A stretch of 42,020 bases of DNA from DASZHA01 sp035938265 (lineage in GTDB: Bacteria > Chloroflexota > Dormibacteria > DASZGP01): NCBI GenBank assembly GCA_035938265.1, contig DASZHA010000003.1, forward strand, positions 1 to 42,020, given 5' to 3'. Position 1 is the stretch's first letter. Each line of letters starts with the position of its first letter. Shown piece after piece: positions 8,378-16,729 of the stretch. Under the pieces are notes generated by a model that was not told the DNA's origin, searched no databases, and was given only the letters and a program-made list of their open reading frames with translations. A program made the translations under genes and the position numbers.

Positions 8378-8815
8378 GTGAGCCAGGCCAAGGACTTCAG
8401 CCGCTGCTACGGCTGCGGCGAGCACAACCCGACCGGTCTGCACCTGCGGCAGCACTCCCGGCGGGTCGGCGATGACATCGTCATCGACGCCAACCTGGGA
8501 CCGTTCTTCGCCGGCTTCCCCGGCGTCGCCCACGCCGGCGTGGTGGCAACGATGCTGGACGAGGCGATCCAGATGCAGGCGACCGGTGTCCTCGGCCTCG
8601 AGGCACCGACGGTGCAGCTCAACATCGCCTACAAGGCACCCGTGCCCACCGAAGCGCCGGTGCAGGTGCGCGGCCGTGGTGCCCGCGACGGGAACAAGGT
8701 GATGGCGACCGGTGAGGTCACCGACGCCGACGGTCAGCTGCTGGCCAGCGCCGAAGCCGTGCTGGTGGTTACAGGCGATGCCGGCGGCGACCGCCGGACC
8801 GAGAGCGAGGAGTAG
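8378..8815 (+). CDS. PaaI-like hotdog-fold thioesterase
   Basis: This 145-residue protein is one of only two plus-strand genes. The N-terminal CYGCGEHNPTGLHLR and the helix motif FPGVAHAGVVATMLDEA are typical of PaaI-type acyl-CoA thioesterases; the His and the DE pair lie in the expected hotdog helix. The strand VQLNIAYKAPVP follows as usual. The substrate cannot be told from sequence. The frame is open upstream, but that part is antisense of dapB. GTG at 8378 is chosen because the family N-terminus begins there and TATCTT sits six bases before it. The last dozen residues are acidic and probably disordered. It converges with the RidA-like gene, leaving 9 bases between stops. Confidence 0.85.
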   Translation: MSQAKDFSRCYGCGEHNPTGLHLRQHSRRVGDDIVIDANLGPFFAGFPGVAHAGVVATMLDEAIQMQATGVLGLEAPTVQLNIAYKAPVPTEAPVQVRGRGARDGNKVMATGEVTDADGQLLASAEAVLVVTGDAGGDRRTESEE

Positions 8816-8824
8816 AACCGCCGC

Positions 8825-9232
8825 TCAGTCGTCGATGACGGCTTCGGCCTCGATCTCCACCTTCCACCTGCGGTCCAGCAATGCGCTGACAACCACCATC
8901 GTCGCCGCCGGACGGTGCTCGCCGAAGAACTCCGCATGGACGCTGCCTACGGCCTCGGCTATATCAGGGTCGGTGATGAACATCCGTGTGCGGACGACAT
9001 GCCGCGGCTCGGCACCGGCCTCGGCGAGGGCGGCAACAATGATCTCGAGGCACCGCCGCGCCTGCATCCTGGGCTCGAGGTTGACGGTGCCATCGGGCCA
9101 GATGGGCGCAGTGCCGGATACCCACACGCGATCCCCGACGCGGATGGCCCGGGTGAAACCGATGCGGGCCTCGAACGGCGATCCCGACGAGACCCTCTTT
9201 CGCTCAGCCCTCTCCACCACCCAGCTTGTCAA
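8825..9232 (-). CDS. RidA/YjgF-family protein
   Basis: This 135-residue protein has the YjgF/RidA fold signature. VWVSGTAPIWPDGT near residue 36 matches the first conserved block, and HVVRTRMFITDP holds the conserved Arg that binds the carboxylate of enamine or imine intermediates. RidA itself deaminates reactive 2-aminoacrylate, but this subfamily differs from canonical RidA around the substrate pocket, so the substrate is uncertain. The frame opens with TTG at 9232. In-frame GTG codons at 9220 and 9217 are equally possible starts, and none has a strong ribosome-binding site. Confidence 0.85.
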   Translation of the reverse strand: MTSWVVERAERKRVSSGSPFEARIGFTRAIRVGDRVWVSGTAPIWPDGTVNLEPRMQARRCLEIIVAALAEAGAEPRHVVRTRMFITDPDIAEAVGSVHAEFFGEHRPAATMVVVSALLDRRWKVEIEAEAVIDD

Positions 9233-9329
9233 TGGCTGCCTGGTTCTCAGCCTCTCCCAATCTCGCCTCCTCTCCGTCGGACAGTCAGACTAACGGACTT
9301 CGCTCGGCCCAGGATGCGTACGCCAGCGC

Positions 9330-9713
9330 TCAGGAGCGAAGCTTTTCGACCCACTCAGCGCGCCACGCCGGCCCCTCGCCGGGCTTGGCCCAGTAGCCGG
9401 TTTGGTGCGCGACCTTCCCGTCGCCGAACTCGAAGACCAGGATTCCCTCATAGGCATCGCCGTCGTAGTTGAAGCTGCCTTCGACGATCCACAGGTCGCC
9501 ATCGCCGAAGACACGGCGAAATGTGATCTTGGGCAGCACCGGCGTTCGCTGGTAGACCGCCCGGCGGTTCTCCGCCCCATTCAAGCGTTCGTTGCTGGCG
9601 GGCCAGTCGATCACCGCCGCGTCGGCGAAGACCTCGTCCATCACGCTGATGTCACCCGCCGAGATCGCGTTGAGCATCCGCTCGACCGCGGCCCTGTTGT
9701 CCTCACCGGCCAA
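9330..9713 (-). CDS. SnoaL-like / NTF2-fold protein
   Basis: This 127-residue protein looks like a SnoaL-like polyketide-cyclase-fold member. It has an N-terminal helix (RAAVERMLNAISAGDI), an acidic strand pair (MDEVFADAAVIDWP), and C-terminal strands with GDGKVAHQTGYWAK. Such proteins are cone-shaped dimers with very varied roles, so no reaction is assigned. The start is TTG, supported by AAGGAGGG at 9721-9728 with a 7-base spacer. This is the clearest Shine-Dalgarno in the window and shows that the host uses a CCTCC anti-SD. It is 27 bases downstream of the 9741-10124 gene. Confidence 0.75.
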   Translation of the reverse strand: MAGEDNRAAVERMLNAISAGDISVMDEVFADAAVIDWPASNERLNGAENRRAVYQRTPVLPKITFRRVFGDGDLWIVEGSFNYDGDAYEGILVFEFGDGKVAHQTGYWAKPGEGPAWRAEWVEKLRS

Positions 9714-9740
9714 AGTGATTCCCTCCTTGTGCTCGCGAGC

Positions 9741-10124
9741 CTAGCGCGGGTGCTCGGTGCCCCGCTTGAAGTTACCGCTGGCTCGCGCCAGCAGGCCCTG
9801 GGCAGTTGCCTCGTCGGCCTCGGCGAGCTTTCGCCTGAGCGCAGCGCCGACTGCGCCGCCGACGGTTTTCACCTGTCGACCGCGCCAGAAGATAGCAACG
9901 GACTGTCCGGCGCTGCGGTAGGTGAAGACGACCTCGAGGGACGACTCCGCGTCAGCATCCGCTGTTGGAACGGCGCTGCTGACGGCCATCTCGTCTGCCT
10001 CTGACGAGGCCTCGACCTCAACGGCCGAGGTTTCTTCGGTATCTGTTGACTTCGCGGCCGCGGCCTTGGGCCGCGCCGCCTTCGGGGAAGGCGAGCCCGA
10101 GGAGATCTGCTTCCTCGGGCTCAT
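9741..10124 (-). CDS. Uncharacterised protein downstream of pnp
   Basis: I do not recognise this 127-residue protein. The first 60 residues are low-complexity (Ala, Ser, Lys, then acidic) and probably disordered. A compact C-terminal part begins with LEVVFTYRSAGQSVAIFWRGRQVKTVGG, which looks like three short beta-strands, followed by a helical segment (GAALRRKLAEADEATAQGLLAR) and a basic end. There is no signal peptide or membrane segment. The ATG is 14 bases after the pnp stop, so it is probably cotranscribed with pnp. That context hints at RNA metabolism, but this is only inference. Codon use matches its neighbours. Confidence 0.6.
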   Translation of the reverse strand: MSPRKQISSGSPSPKAARPKAAAAKSTDTEETSAVEVEASSEADEMAVSSAVPTADADAESSLEVVFTYRSAGQSVAIFWRGRQVKTVGGAVGAALRRKLAEADEATAQGLLARASGNFKRGTEHPR

Positions 10125-10138
10125 CGGCGCTGGCGAGG

Positions 10139-12556
10139 CTAGTCGCGGGGCGGGCGGTTGCCGCGGAAGCGCGCCGGCTGCGCGCCTCCGTCGTCGCCTG
10201 CGCCTTCGCGCGGGCCGCCGTCAGATCCGCCGCTGTCTCCCAGGCCGCTGTCGCGCGGTCCACTATCCCGAGCTCCACTGTCGCGCGGGCCACCGTCGAA
10301 GCCGCCACCGCCGTAGCCACCACCGCGGGGCTCGCGCTCACGGCGCGGGCCGCGGTCACGCTCGCCTGCGAAGACCGGCTCCTCCGCGTTCTCGGGGCGG
10401 ACCGGGGGCTTGGCGAACTTCTCGTCGGCCTCGCTCAGGCCCCATTTCTCGGCCTCCTTGAGGGCATCGCGTCGCGAGAGGTTGACCCGACCCTGGCGGT
10501 CGATCTCGTCGACCTTGACCAGGATCTGGTCGCCCTCCTGGACGAAGTCCTCGACGCTGTTGACCCGCCAGTCGGCGAGCTTGCTGACGTGGACCAGGCC
10601 GTCCTTCTTGGGCAGCACCGAGACAAAGGCGCCAAACGGCATCAGCCGCGCCACCCTGCCAAGGTAGACCCGCCCGACCTCGACGTCGTCGGTCAGGGAC
10701 TTGATCCACTCGATCGCCTTCTGGGTCGACTCGGCGTCGGTGGAGGCAATGTTGATGCTGCCGTCGTCCTCGACGTCGATCGAAACCCCGCACTCCTCGG
10801 TGATGGCGCGGATCATCTTGCCGCCGGGGCCGATGACGTCGCGGATGTTGTCGGGGTTGATCTTGATGGTGGTGATGCGTGGCGCGTAGGCGCTCATCTC
10901 CTTGCGCGGCTCGCTGAGGGTCTCGGCCATCTTGCCAAGGATGTGCATACGGCCTTCGCGGGCCTGGGCCAGCGCCTTGCGCATGACCTCCATGGAGAGG
11001 CCGGTGACCTTGATGTCCATCTGTAGGGCGGTGATGCCCTCGGCGGTGCCGGCGACCTTGAAGTCCATGTCCCCAAGGGCGTCCTCGACGCCCTGGATGT
11101 CGCTGAGGATGGAGTACTCGGCGCCCTCGGAGGCGTCCCCGGTGCGGGTTATGAGACCCATGGCGATGCCCGCCACGGGCGACTTGATCGGCACCCCGGC
11201 GTCCATCAGGGAAAGCGTCGAGCCGCAAACGGAGGCCATCGAGGTGGAGCCGTTGGAGCTCAGGATCTCGGTGACCACGCGGATGACGTACGGGTACTCG
11301 CTCTCTGGCGGGAGGACGTTGTACAGCGCCCGCTCGGCGAGCGCCCCGTGACCGATCTCGCGGCGGCCGGGGCTGCGCAGGGGTCGCGCCTCGCCGACGG
11401 AGAAGGGCGGGAAGTTGTAGTGGTGCATGTACCGCTTCGAGGTCTCCAGCCCCAGGGCGTCGATCTTCTGCGCGTCACCGCTGGATCCCAGGGTGACCAC
11501 CGACAGCGCCTGGGTCTGGCCGCGGGTGAAGATCGCCGAGCCGTGGGTGCGGGGCAGGACCCCGACCTGGGACCAGATCGGCCGGATCTCGGTGGACTTG
11601 CGGCCGTCGGGACGCATGTCCTTGTCGATGATGGCGTCGCGGACGACGCGCTTGACCGTCTTTTCGAAGACGCCGCCGACCTCCCCATCGCGCTCGGGGA
11701 ACTGCTCCGCCAGGGCCTCGAGGACCTCCTTCTTGATGTCGCTGAGGGCGTCCTCGCGGGACATCTTGTCGGGGTTGCCGATGGCGTCTGTGATCTTGGC
11801 CTCGCTGAGCTCCTCGACGGCGTGCTTCAGCTCCTCGTCAACAGCGGCGGGCTCGATCACCCGCTTCTCCTTGCCCAGGTGCTTGGCGAACTCGTCGATG
11901 GTGGCGCAGATGCGCTTGATCTCGTCGTGCGCCATCTCCAGGGCCTTCACCACGGTCTCCTCGTCGACCTCGCGGGCGCCGGCCTCGACCATGATGATGG
12001 CGTCCTTGGTGCCGGCCACGATCAGGTCCAGCTTCGACTGCGGCAGGGCGGCAACCGAGGGGTTGACCACCAGCTCGCCTTCGATCATGCCCATGCGGAC
12101 GGCGCCGATGGGGCCCTTCCAGGGGATGTCCGAGATCGACAGCGCCGCGGAGGCGCCATTGATCGCCAGGGTCGCGGGGTCGGCGTCGTGGTCGACGGAC
12201 AGCACGGTGGCCACGACCTGGATGTCGAGGCGCAGGTCCTTGTCGAAGAGCGGCCGCACCGGGCGGTCGATCAGCCTCGAATTCAGGATGCCCTGCTCGC
12301 CCGGACGGCCCTCGCGGCGGAAGAAGCTGCCGGGGATGCGCCCGGCGGCGTAGATCTTCTCCTCGTAGTCGCACGTCAGCGGCAGGAAGTCGATGCCCGG
12401 CCGGGGCTCCTTGGACATCGTCGCGGTGACCAGCAGCATGGTGTCGCCGCTGCGGACAAAGACGGCGCCGTTGGCCTGCTCGGCAACGCGGCCGGTTTCG
12501 ATGGTGATAGCGCGATCGCCTACGCGATGCTCTATGGCTTTGGGTTCAGGGGTCAT
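10139..12556 (-). CDS. pnp: Polyribonucleotide nucleotidyltransferase (PNPase)
   Basis: PNPase degrades RNA 3'-to-5' with phosphate and can add tails in reverse. The 805-residue protein has two RNase PH domains joined by a helical linker. The second contains GRREIGHGALAERAL and the acidic LQMDIKVTGL. A KH domain (IRDVIGPGGKMIRAI) and an S1 domain (VGRVYLGRVARLMPFGAFV) follow. It is longer than the usual ~710 residues because of a roughly 75-residue tail rich in Gly, Arg and Asp with repeated RDSG units (bases 10142-10366). The ATG has GAGGAG four bases upstream. It follows rpsO, the common rpsO-pnp order. Confidence 0.98.
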   Translation of the reverse strand: MTPEPKAIEHRVGDRAITIETGRVAEQANGAVFVRSGDTMLLVTATMSKEPRPGIDFLPLTCDYEEKIYAAGRIPGSFFRREGRPGEQGILNSRLIDRPVRPLFDKDLRLDIQVVATVLSVDHDADPATLAINGASAALSISDIPWKGPIGAVRMGMIEGELVVNPSVAALPQSKLDLIVAGTKDAIIMVEAGAREVDEETVVKALEMAHDEIKRICATIDEFAKHLGKEKRVIEPAAVDEELKHAVEELSEAKITDAIGNPDKMSREDALSDIKKEVLEALAEQFPERDGEVGGVFEKTVKRVVRDAIIDKDMRPDGRKSTEIRPIWSQVGVLPRTHGSAIFTRGQTQALSVVTLGSSGDAQKIDALGLETSKRYMHHYNFPPFSVGEARPLRSPGRREIGHGALAERALYNVLPPESEYPYVIRVVTEILSSNGSTSMASVCGSTLSLMDAGVPIKSPVAGIAMGLITRTGDASEGAEYSILSDIQGVEDALGDMDFKVAGTAEGITALQMDIKVTGLSMEVMRKALAQAREGRMHILGKMAETLSEPRKEMSAYAPRITTIKINPDNIRDVIGPGGKMIRAITEECGVSIDVEDDGSINIASTDAESTQKAIEWIKSLTDDVEVGRVYLGRVARLMPFGAFVSVLPKKDGLVHVSKLADWRVNSVEDFVQEGDQILVKVDEIDRQGRVNLSRRDALKEAEKWGLSEADEKFAKPPVRPENAEEPVFAGERDRGPRREREPRGGGYGGGGFDGGPRDSGARDSGPRDSGLGDSGGSDGGPREGAGDDGGAQPARFRGNRPPRD

Positions 12557-12610
12557 GGTCTCCTCGGCGGTCCCGCCCCGCTCACCCTTTCAGTCAGAAA
12601 CTGGAGGCAA

Positions 12611-12630
12611 CGGCACAAATTGGTGTGCCG
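12611..12630 (-). other. Stem-loop in the rpsO-pnp intergenic leader
   Basis: CGGCACA (12611-12617) and TGTGCCG (12624-12630) form a perfect 7-bp stem with a 6-base loop. It lies in the 143-base gap between rpsO and pnp, about 55 bases before the pnp start. No T-tract follows, so it is not a classical terminator. In E. coli a stem in this position is the RNase III and PNPase target for pnp autoregulation. A similar role here is inference from position. Confidence 0.45.
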
Positions 12631-12699
12631 CTCTCGCCAATCGCTGACGCGGTGGGTCTGGGGACGGTCCCTATCTAATTGTTGATGCGGGGGATGCGC

Positions 12700-12966
12700 T
12701 TAGCGGCGCAGGCCCAGCTTCTCGATGAGGGACCGGTAGCGGGAGATATCCCGACGTGCGAGGTAGTCCAGGAGGCGACGGCGACGACCGACCAGCTTGA
12801 GCAGCCCCAGACGCGTGTGATGGTCCTTGGGATGCTGCTTCAGGTGCTCGGTCAGGTACTTGACCCGTTCGGTCATCAAAGCCACCTGGACCTCGGGCGA
12901 ACCGGTATCGGTGCCGTGGGTTTGGTGCTCTTTGACGATCTCGGACTTCTCGATGGCTAAAGACAT
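12700..12966 (-). CDS. rpsO: 30S ribosomal protein S15
   Basis: S15 binds the central domain of 16S rRNA and bridges to the 50S subunit. The 88-residue protein has the family pattern HGTDTGSPEVQVALMTERV, then HLKQHPKDHHTRLGLLKLVGRRRRLLDYL. The frame is open upstream to 13029, but the family start is the ATG at 12966 (MSLAIEKSEI). A GAGAG-rich stretch just before it is a modest ribosome-binding site. A TATACT -10 (13001-13006) gives the gene its own promoter and a short leader. Confidence 0.97.
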   Translation of the reverse strand: MSLAIEKSEIVKEHQTHGTDTGSPEVQVALMTERVKYLTEHLKQHPKDHHTRLGLLKLVGRRRRLLDYLARRDISRYRSLIEKLGLRR

Positions 12967-13000
12967 GCTCTCTCTATCGTTCTCTCTTGAGTTCCCGCAG

Positions 13001-13006
13001 AGTATA
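13001..13006 (-). promoter_or_regulatory. -10 element of rpsO-pnp
   Basis: The minus strand reads TATACT with about 34 bases to the rpsO ATG. The hexamer 17 bases upstream is GTGTTC, a poor -35. The promoter lies between the lipid kinase stop and rpsO, so rpsO-pnp can be transcribed apart from the long upstream block. Confidence 0.5.
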
Positions 13007-13039
13007 CCCGGAGTTCGCGGGGCGAACACCCATTCGCTG

Positions 13040-13951
13040 TCAAGGGACGATCACGTTGAGCGCTTTCGGGATCACCTTGAAGGTGGCCGGCAGTGTGCCG
13101 CACATCTCCCCGTCCACATCGATCAGGACGCGCTCCGGCGACAGCAATTGCAGCTCGGCCGTGCGCCAGTGCGTGACCTTGGGGTTGTTGACGTGCTGAG
13201 CCTTGTAGATGCTCTGGATCGACCGGATCGCCTCCAGTCCGCCAATGTCGCCGAAGACGACCACGTCGAAGAGCCCGTCGTCGGGCTTTGCCCCGGGCGC
13301 CACGTGCATGCTGCCGCCGAAGTACTGGCAGTTGGCCACCACGACGTTCTGGGCCCTCCCCTCCCAGTTCCGCTCCTCGCTCATTACCTCAACCGGCTGA
13401 GGCTTGTAGCTCAGCAGCGTCCGCAGCGATACCAGTTGGAACGTGAGCCGGCCGCCGAGTACCTTGCTGGCGTGGTTGACGCGTTCGACCACCACCCCCC
13501 CGATGCCCGCGTCGGCGATGTTGACGAAGTGGCGAGTCAGGGGGATGTCGTCAAGGCTCTGCATGTCGATGCGACCAGCGTCGATGGTCCGGCGATTCCC
13601 CTTCCTCAGCATCTCGGCCACCGCCTCCAGCTCGGTCGGGATGCCGAGCGTGCGGCGAAAATCGCCACCGGTGCCGTACGGCATCAGGGCAATCGCGCTG
13701 GCCTCTGGCGGCTTGCCCTTAAAGAAGCCATTGGCCACCTCGTTGAGGGTGCCGTCGCCCCCCACCGCCACGACCACGTCGGCACCGTCCGCCAGCGCCC
13801 GCGCGGTTAGCTCGGTGGCTTCGGCGGGGGCGCGGGTCATGACCGCCTCGTGCTCAACGCCCAGCGACTTCAGCTTCGCCGACAGTCGCGGCCACTCCTT
13901 CCCCGTGCGCCCGTTGGCAGAGGCGGGATTGACCACGAAGACGGTTTTCAC
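13040..13951 (-). CDS. Diacylglycerol/sphingosine-kinase-like lipid kinase
   Basis: This 303-residue protein belongs to the DAGK catalytic-domain family (YegS/DgkB/BmrU group). It opens with VFVVNPASANGRTGKEW, and the ATP-binding signature VAVGGDGTLNEVANGF is intact. The middle has PYGTGGDFRRTLG, and the C-terminal half has the metal-site region GAKPDDGLFDVVVFGD. These enzymes phosphorylate membrane diacylglycerol or related lipids at the cytoplasmic face; the exact lipid is not determinable. The GTG start overlaps the ribF stop as GTGA, so it is translationally coupled to ribF. Confidence 0.9.
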   Translation of the reverse strand: MKTVFVVNPASANGRTGKEWPRLSAKLKSLGVEHEAVMTRAPAEATELTARALADGADVVVAVGGDGTLNEVANGFFKGKPPEASAIALMPYGTGGDFRRTLGIPTELEAVAEMLRKGNRRTIDAGRIDMQSLDDIPLTRHFVNIADAGIGGVVVERVNHASKVLGGRLTFQLVSLRTLLSYKPQPVEVMSEERNWEGRAQNVVVANCQYFGGSMHVAPGAKPDDGLFDVVVFGDIGGLEAIRSIQSIYKAQHVNNPKVTHWRTAELQLLSPERVLIDVDGEMCGTLPATFKVIPKALNVIVP

Positions 13952-14865
13952 CGGCTCAGTATGGCCCGCGCCCGGGCGACGTCCTTGGTGATCTGCTGCA
14001 CCAGGGCTTCTGGGGATTTGAACTTCTTCTCGTCGCGGATCCGCTGCACGAAGCGCGCGCGAACCGTCTGCTGGTAGATGTCCCGGTCGAAGTCGAAGAT
14101 GAACGCCTCCACGGTCAACGTCGTCCCCCCGAAGGTCGGACGGTAGCCGATGTTCATGGCGCCCGGGTAGGCCTGGCCGTCGATGTCGACCCAGATGGCG
14201 TAGACGCCGTGCTTGGGTACCAGCTTGTTCGGCGTTATGGCGAAATTCGCGGTCGGGTAGCCGATGCGACTGCCGGTGCCGGTGCCGTGTTCAACGAACG
14301 ATTTGGTGGAGTAGTGGCGGCCGAGGAGCCGGGCGGCGTGGGCAACCTGGCCGTCGAGGAGGAGCTCGCGGAGACGCGAGCTGCTGATGATCTTGCCCTC
14401 GGTGGAATGCGGGGTGATCACCTCGACCTCGAACCCGTGGGTGTCGCCGTAGTGCTCGAGGAAGGCGCGATCGCCGCGGCGTTGGTGGCCGAGGGCGAAG
14501 TCATAGCCGATGACCAGGCCTCGGAGCGGGATCTTGCGGGTCACCTTCGCCATGAACTGGGTCGCCGTGAGCTGGGACAGCTTGCGCGTGAAGGGCATCA
14601 CCACCAGGTTGTCGACGCCAAGGTCGGCCATCGCCTCGGCCTGTTCGTCGACGGTGGTCAGGCTCAGAGGGCAGGTATCGGGTGCCAGCACACAGCGCGG
14701 GTGGGGGTCGAATGTCATCACTGTGGAAGGCACGCCGTCGCGGCTGGCCGCATCCACCAGCCGCTTGATCACCTTCTGGTGGCCCCGGTGGACGCCGTCG
14801 AAGCTGCCGATCGTGAGCCAGCCCGGGGGCAGCGACTTCTTGGGGAGGTCGAAGTGAACGTTCAC
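13948..14865 (-). CDS. ribF: Bifunctional riboflavin kinase / FAD synthetase
   Basis: RibF makes FMN from riboflavin and then FAD. The 305-residue protein has an N-terminal nucleotidyltransferase domain with GSFDGVHRGHQKVI and a C-terminal flavokinase domain with GTGTGSRIGYPTANF and GYRPTFGG. The length is typical. The ATG overlaps the truB stop by four bases (ATGA) and its own stop overlaps the next start, so truB-ribF-kinase form a tight coupled unit. truB followed by ribF is a very common bacterial order. Confidence 0.97.
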   Translation of the reverse strand: MNVHFDLPKKSLPPGWLTIGSFDGVHRGHQKVIKRLVDAASRDGVPSTVMTFDPHPRCVLAPDTCPLSLTTVDEQAEAMADLGVDNLVVMPFTRKLSQLTATQFMAKVTRKIPLRGLVIGYDFALGHQRRGDRAFLEHYGDTHGFEVEVITPHSTEGKIISSSRLRELLLDGQVAHAARLLGRHYSTKSFVEHGTGTGSRIGYPTANFAITPNKLVPKHGVYAIWVDIDGQAYPGAMNIGYRPTFGGTTLTVEAFIFDFDRDIYQQTVRARFVQRIRDEKKFKSPEALVQQITKDVARARAILSR

Positions 14866-15758
14866 GCCAGCTCCACCAGCCTGCGGGGCCGGAAGCGCTG
14901 ACCCGATACGTGGCCCAGGGCCAGCACGCGGCCGGCGGCATCCACGGCGTAGGCATCTCCCGCCTCGGCCTCGGGGGCGGCCACCGCGCGTCCGTGGCGC
15001 AGGTCCTCCTCGCCGGCCTTGTCGACGTCAACCGCGGTCCTCCCCGCCAGGGCCACGCTGGGCGGGGATAGCCACGCCGCGATCTCTCGACCTCGAGCCT
15101 CGGCGTCCTCCAGCGAGATCGCGTCTTGCAGGCGCATCGGCCCCACGCCGGTGCGCACCAGCGACTCAAGGTACGCCGCCGTGCCCACCGCCTCACCCAG
15201 GTCGCGGGCCAGCGAGCGCACATAGAAGCCCGGTCCACAGCTCACCTCGACCACAACAGCTGGCCCGGCATCGCCGGCGGCCGCCGGCTGCCACGAGGCC
15301 AGCGTCATTGAGTCCACCAGCACCTCGCGCGGCGGCAGCGCCGCGGCCTCGCCGGCGCGGGCGCGGCGGTAGCTCCGCTCCCCCGCCACCTTGATCGCCG
15401 AGAACCCGGGCGGACGCTGCTGGATGCTGCCCTTGAAGCCCGCCAGCGCCGCCGTCACGGCGTCCGAATCCAGCCCCGCAGGGACCTCCGCCGGCGTCAG
15501 CCGGCCCTCGGCGTCGTCAGTGGTCGAGGTGGCGCCGAATCGGATCGTCGCGCGGTAGCTCTTGCCCTGCCGCGAGAGGAGGTCGGCGAGGACGGTGGCG
15601 CGCCCGAAGAAGATGGGCAACACGCCCGAGGCCAGCGGGTCAAGCGTGCCGCCGTGACCGACACGCTTCACCCCTGAGCTCCGCCGGAGCCTTCCCACCA
15701 CCGCCGCGGAGGTCGGGCCCTTCGGCTTGTCGAGGTTCAGCACCCCGACCACGGCCAT
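14862..15758 (-). CDS. truB: tRNA pseudouridine-55 synthase
   Basis: TruB makes the T-loop pseudouridine at position 55 of tRNAs. The 298-residue protein has LNLDKPKGPTSAAVV at the N-terminus and GHGGTLDPLASGVLP (34-48) with catalytic Asp40. KSYRATIRFG and the later CGPGFYVRSLARDLG blocks are also present. The C-terminal 60-70 residues fit a PUA-like RNA-binding domain. It lies eight bases after nrnA and overlaps ribF. Confidence 0.97.
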   Translation of the reverse strand: MAVVGVLNLDKPKGPTSAAVVGRLRRSSGVKRVGHGGTLDPLASGVLPIFFGRATVLADLLSRQGKSYRATIRFGATSTTDDAEGRLTPAEVPAGLDSDAVTAALAGFKGSIQQRPPGFSAIKVAGERSYRRARAGEAAALPPREVLVDSMTLASWQPAAAGDAGPAVVVEVSCGPGFYVRSLARDLGEAVGTAAYLESLVRTGVGPMRLQDAISLEDAEARGREIAAWLSPPSVALAGRTAVDVDKAGEEDLRHGRAVAAPEAEAGDAYAVDAAGRVLALGHVSGQRFRPRRLVELA

Positions 15759-15766
15759 CGCCGGGG

Positions 15767-16729
15767 CTAGTCCAGGGACTCGCGGGCTTTGGCCAGCACC
15801 GCTTTGGTTGCCTCGACCAGCGGCAGCTCGATCTCCGCGCCGGCGGCTCGCTCGTGGCCGCCGCCCCCGAAGGCCGCCGCCAGCTCGTTGGCGCTGGCGT
15901 TGCCCCGGCTGCGCACCGAGATCTTGGTGAGGTTGGGGCCGGTCTCCTTGAAGAGGATGGCCAGCTCCAGCCCGTCCACGCTCTGGAGCATGTCGATCAG
16001 GCCCTCGGTCTCGTCCATCTGTGCCCCGGCCTTGGCCAGGAGCTCCTGCGATACCTGGGCGTGGACCAGGCGGTCGTCGCAGTCGAACCCCATCGTGCCC
16101 AGCACCAGCGCGGTCAGCTTCATGGTCGAGAGCTTGTGCGATTTGTACACCCGCTCGGCGATGCCGGCGGCGTCGGCACCACAGTGCACCAGCCGGGCAG
16201 CGATCTCCAGCGCCCGCTCCGTGGTGTTCTCGTGGCGGAAGCCGCCGGTGTCGGTCAGGACGCCGACGTAAAGGTTGTTGGCAACCTGGGGCGAGATCTC
16301 CGTGCCCCAGTCGTTGAGCAGGTCGAAGGTGACCTCGGCTGTCGACGACGCCTCGGGGGTGACCAGGTTGATATCGCCAAAGCGGGTGTTGCTGACGTGG
16401 TGGTCGATGTTGACCAGGAGGGTTCCCTCGGGCACGCCCTGGAGGACGTCGCCCAGGCGCTCCAGGTTGCTGGCGTCCATGCTGACCACCAGGTCATACG
16501 GAAGGCCGTCCTCCTCGGCGTTGATCAGCTCCGCCCCGGGAAGGAAGGTGTACATGCTGGGCATGGTGCCCAGCACACGCGTCGCCACCGTCTTGCCGAG
16601 CTCCCGCAGGACCTCGGTCATCGCCAGCGCCGACCCCAGGGTGTCGCCGTCGGGGTCCTTGTGGGCCAGCACCAGCACACGGTCGCTGCGCTCCACCAGC
16701 CTGCGGATCTCTCCGGCCTCAGCCGCCAT
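15767..16729 (-). CDS. nrnA: DHH/DHHA1 phosphoesterase, NrnA-like
   Basis: NrnA-type enzymes degrade short oligoribonucleotides and can dephosphorylate pAp. The 320-residue protein has the first metal motif HKDPDGD (23-29), the DHH motif in NIDHHVSN, and the C-terminal DHHA1 motif GGGGHERAAGAEI. It stands between rbfA and truB, a usual location for this family in Firmicutes, Actinobacteria and Chloroflexota. Its start overlaps the rbfA end by 11 bases. With RNase J and PNPase in the window, it would complete the decay of mRNA fragments to nucleotides. Confidence 0.93.
   Translation of the reverse strand: MAAEAGEIRRLVERSDRVLVLAHKDPDGDTLGSALAMTEVLRELGKTVATRVLGTMPSMYTFLPGAELINAEEDGLPYDLVVSMDASNLERLGDVLQGVPEGTLLVNIDHHVSNTRFGDINLVTPEASSTAEVTFDLLNDWGTEISPQVANNLYVGVLTDTGGFRHENTTERALEIAARLVHCGADAAGIAERVYKSHKLSTMKLTALVLGTMGFDCDDRLVHAQVSQELLAKAGAQMDETEGLIDMLQSVDGLELAILFKETGPNLTKISVRSRGNASANELAAAFGGGGHERAAGAEIELPLVEATKAVLAKARESLD

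Noticed and set aside
13038..13043. Perfect TTGACA near rpsO as a -35
   Set aside because: It is 31 bases from the TATACT, far beyond the usual 16-18, and contains the stop codon of the lipid kinase gene.
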